Below, one piece after another: positions 14,110 to 15,980 of a stretch of DNA of 15,980 nucleotides. Location: positions 1 through 15,980 of the forward strand of contig CAKUJB010000030.1 in NCBI GenBank assembly GCA_934661165.1. Reading direction: 5' to 3'. The stretch's first letter is position 1; the number at the start of each line of letters is the position of its first letter. Both the position numbers and the translations under genes were made by a program. This DNA is from an uncultured Microbacteriaceae bacterium (GTDB taxonomy: Bacteria > Actinomycetota > Actinomycetes > Actinomycetales > Microbacteriaceae). The notes beneath the pieces are model-generated. The model had not been told where the DNA came from. It did not search any database and saw nothing but the letters and a program-made list of their open reading frames with translations.

Positions 14110-14169
14110 TGCATATGTTTGCGCTCCGTGCATACGACACATCATGTGCACGGAGCGCAAACGTATGCA
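14110..14169. promoter_or_regulatory. 60-bp palindromic element, copy 2 (putative operator)
   Basis: The arms are nearly perfect: 22 of the outer 23 positions are complementary, from TGCATATGTTTGCGC (14110-14124) to GCGCAAACGTATGCA (14155-14169), extending inward through CCGTGCA/TGCACGG. The centre is at 14139/14140. Each arm contains a T-N11-A box with TGC/GCA ends (14120-14132 and 14147-14159). By eye 44 of 60 positions match copy 1 at 905-964, including the one asymmetric T/C difference between arms, so the two copies have the same polarity. It lies 131 bp before the flavin reductase start and 93 bp before the lpdA-like start. Confidence 0.75.
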
Positions 14170-14262
14170 CCGAGGGTGTGAATGCGGGCAGGGGGAGGAA
14201 GCCGCGGCGGGCCCGGCGCGCGGGAGCACGGGGCCGACGGGCGCGCGGGGCAGAATGGTCGC

Positions 14263-15681
14263 ATGGCTGGCACAGGCAGGCATCGGATCGCGATCATCGG
14301 CGGAGGCCCGGGCGGGTACGAGGCGGCGGTGACCGGTGCGCAGCTCGGCGCCGAGGTGACCCTCATCGAGCGGCAGGGCGTCGGCGGCTCCGCCGTGCTC
14401 ACCGACGTCGTCCCCTCGAAGTCGCTCATCGCGACGGCGGAGGCGGCGACCGCGATCCGGGACTCCGGCCAGCTCGGGGTCCGCTTCGGGAGCAAGGCCT
14501 ACTCGAAGCCGCGCATCTCGATCGACCTCGCCGCGGTCAACCGGCGGCTCCTCGGCCTCGCCGCCGCGCAGTCCGCGGACATGCGCGACCAGCTGGATCG
14601 CGCGGGCGTGCGCATCCTCGATGCCGAGGGGCAGCTCGACGGGCAGCGACGGGTCGTCGCCAAGGTCCGCGAAGGGCGCCGCAAGCGCACGATCGGCGAG
14701 TTCGATGCCGACACCGTCATCATCGCGACGGGCGCGACGCCCAGGCAGCTGCCGACCGCGAAGCCGGACGGCGAACGCATTCTCACCTGGACGCAGCTCT
14801 ACTCGATCGAGTCGCTGCCGGAGCACCTCGTCGTCGTCGGCTCGGGCGTCACGGGCGCCGAGTTCGCGTCGGCGTACCGGGCGCTCGGCTCGCGGGTGAC
14901 GCTCGTCTCGAGCCGCGACCGCGTCCTGCCTGGCGAGGACCGCGACGCCGCGGTGCTCCTCGAGCGCGTCTTCAAGCGCGGCGGCCTCGAGGTCCTCTCA
15001 AAGTCGCGTGCGGAGTCGGTCGTCCGCACCGGCGACGGGGTGCTCGTCACCCTCGCCGACGGCCGCACCGTCGAGGGCACCCACTGCCTGCTCGCGGTCG
15101 GCTCGATCCCGAACACGGTGGGCATCGGCCTCGACCGTGCCGGCGTCGAGCGCACCGGCAGCGGGCACATCCGCGTCAACCGCGTCGCGCACACGACCGC
15201 GCACGGCGTCTACGCGGCCGGCGACTGCTCCGACTTCCTGCCGCTCGCGTCGGTCGCCGCGATGCAGGGGCGCACGGCGGTCTTCCACGCGCTCGGCGAC
15301 TTCGCGCAGCCCACCGAGCTGCGCAACGTGACCTCGAACATCTTCACGCAGCCGCAGATCGCGAACGTCGGCTGGCAGGAGCAGGACGTGAAGTCCGGGC
15401 GGGTGAAGGGCGTCGTCGTCAAGGTCCCGCTCGCGGCGAACCCGCGGGCGAAGATGCAGGGCATCAAGGACGGGTTCGTCAAGCTCATCACGACGACGAC
15501 GACCGGCCAGATCCTCGGCGGCCTCATCGTCGCGCCGAACGCCTCGGAGCTCATCCTCTCGATCTCGCTCGCGGTCGAGCAGCGGCTCACGGTCGACGAG
15601 CTCGCCGGCGCCTTCAGCGTGTACCCCTCGCTCACCGGCTCGATAACGGACGCCGCGCGCGCCGCGCACATCGTGCCGTAG
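14263..15681 (+). CDS. lpdA: NAD(P)H-quinone dehydrogenase, LpdA-type flavoprotein without redox cysteines
   Basis: A 472-residue FAD-dependent pyridine nucleotide-disulfide oxidoreductase-fold protein. FAD binding is shown by GGGPGG (13-18) and AAGDC with Gly320-Asp321; the NAD(P) domain has GSGVTG (193-198). The active-site CxxxxC of lipoamide dehydrogenase is absent: Ala44 and Val49 occupy the two positions (GGSAVLTDVVPSK, 41-53). The C-terminal His-Glu pair is also gone, with Tyr454 and Gly459 in YPSLTG. Mycobacterial LpdA likewise has an incomplete active site and acts as a quinone reductase, which is the best model here. ATG 14263 was chosen because the FAD fold begins seven residues later; there is no good ribosome site, but a CAGAAT lies six bases upstream. 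Probably a core gene outside the catabolic cluster. Confidence 0.92.
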   Translation: MAGTGRHRIAIIGGGPGGYEAAVTGAQLGAEVTLIERQGVGGSAVLTDVVPSKSLIATAEAATAIRDSGQLGVRFGSKAYSKPRISIDLAAVNRRLLGLAAAQSADMRDQLDRAGVRILDAEGQLDGQRRVVAKVREGRRKRTIGEFDADTVIIATGATPRQLPTAKPDGERILTWTQLYSIESLPEHLVVVGSGVTGAEFASAYRALGSRVTLVSSRDRVLPGEDRDAAVLLERVFKRGGLEVLSKSRAESVVRTGDGVLVTLADGRTVEGTHCLLAVGSIPNTVGIGLDRAGVERTGSGHIRVNRVAHTTAHGVYAAGDCSDFLPLASVAAMQGRTAVFHALGDFAQPTELRNVTSNIFTQPQIANVGWQEQDVKSGRVKGVVVKVPLAANPRAKMQGIKDGFVKLITTTTTGQILGGLIVAPNASELILSISLAVEQRLTVDELAGAFSVYPSLTGSITDAARAAHIVP

Positions 15682-15688
15682 CGCCCCT

Positions 15689-15707
15689 GCGGCGCCGATG
15701 TCGCCGC
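15689..15707 (+). terminator. Weak hairpin after the lpdA-like gene
   Basis: GCGGCG (15689-15694) pairs with CGCCGC (15702-15707) around a 7-nt loop, eight bases after the stop. There is no T-run. It could be a weak terminator, or just an intergenic hairpin in a read-through operon. Confidence 0.3.
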
Positions 15708-15746
15708 CCCGGGTTATCGTGAACGCCAACCGATCGAGGAGGCGCG

Positions 15747-15980
15747 GTGATCTGCGGCAGCTGTGGGCGCGAGCTGCCGTCGAGCGTGCGCTTCTGCGGG
15801 TACTGCGGGACGCCGGTGACCCAGTCGACGACGCTCGCGCCGCCGCCGGTGCCGCCCGGCGCATTCCTCGACGGTGAGGACGAGGGCCCGACGATCACGT
15901 TCTCGGGCTACGCGACGGCGCGCTGGGAGGCCGTGCTGCCGAACGGCATGACCGTGCCGATCGACGGGCCGCTCCTGCTC
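15747..15980 (+). CDS. Zinc-ribbon protein, N-terminal part (cut by window edge)
   Basis: An open frame of 78 codons runs from GTG 15747 to the end without a stop. AGGAGG (15737-15742) lies four bases before the start. The protein opens with a small zinc ribbon: Cys3 and Cys6 (CGSC) then Cys17 and Cys20 (CGYC). A proline-rich linker (LAPPPVPPG) and an acidic stretch follow, then a beta-rich segment ending MTVPIDGPLLL. That ending would suit the first strands of an FHA domain, a common partner of such ribbons in actinobacteria, but the diagnostic part lies outside the window. The function is not determinable here. It follows the lpdA-like gene by 65 bp on the same strand. Confidence 0.75.
   Translation, partial: MICGSCGRELPSSVRFCGYCGTPVTQSTTLAPPPVPPGAFLDGEDEGPTITFSGYATARWEAVLPNGMTVPIDGPLLL

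Noticed and set aside
905..14169. Composite transposon with terminal inverted repeats
   Set aside because: Each element is itself palindromic and the copies are in direct orientation. There is no transposase, integrase or visible target-site duplication.
1..15980. tRNA, rRNA, CRISPR array or phage genes
   Set aside because: The gaps are short and show no cloverleaf-like, rRNA-like or regularly repeated spacer structure, and no phage-type proteins were seen.

Overview
The window is about 70% G+C, with GTC/CTC/GAG-rich codons, GTG starts and short or overlapping operon junctions. This points to a high-GC actinobacterium. The outer genes (punA-type purine nucleoside phosphorylase and a cysteine-less LpdA-type NAD(P)H-quinone dehydrogenase) fit the Micrococcales, possibly Microbacteriaceae. 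That placement is inferred from gene content and style, not from a marker gene.

Layout. On the left edge is a purine nucleoside phosphorylase gene on the minus strand (3-827). Its stop codon overlaps a possible next start codon at the very edge. On the right edge are an LpdA-like flavoprotein gene (14263-15681, plus strand) and the beginning of a zinc-ribbon protein (from 15747). These look like core chromosomal genes. Between them lies a roughly 13 kb catabolic cluster (1135-13978).

The cluster has four transcriptional blocks. (1) A long plus-strand series: MmgE/PrpD family protein, aldehyde dehydrogenase, a four-gene SsuA/NMT1-type ABC importer (lipoprotein, two permeases, ATPase), an NtaA/SnaA-type luciferase-like flavin monooxygenase, and a zinc alcohol dehydrogenase. 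(2) A LysR regulator on the minus strand. (3) A second zinc alcohol dehydrogenase and an M24 'pita-bread' protein lacking most metal ligands, divergent from the LysR gene. (4) A small flavin reductase on the minus strand. Read as a pathway, the importer brings in a small organic substrate. The FMNH2-dependent monooxygenase, fed by the flavin reductase, attacks it. The alcohol and aldehyde dehydrogenases oxidise the products, and the MmgE/PrpD and M24 proteins do lyase/isomerase or C-N hydrolysis steps. The substrate cannot be named from sequence alone.

The most striking signal outside genes is a 60-bp palindromic element present twice, at 905-964 and 14110-14169, with exactly the same arm-to-arm length, the same outer arms and the same polarity. 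One copy lies upstream of the MmgE/PrpD-to-monooxygenase operon and the other upstream of the flavin reductase. They also sit at the two junctions between the cluster and the core genes. The best explanation is a shared operator that co-regulates the two halves of the two-component monooxygenase. A flanking duplicated or recombination-related element is the alternative. No RNA genes, CRISPR arrays, transposases or integrases were seen.
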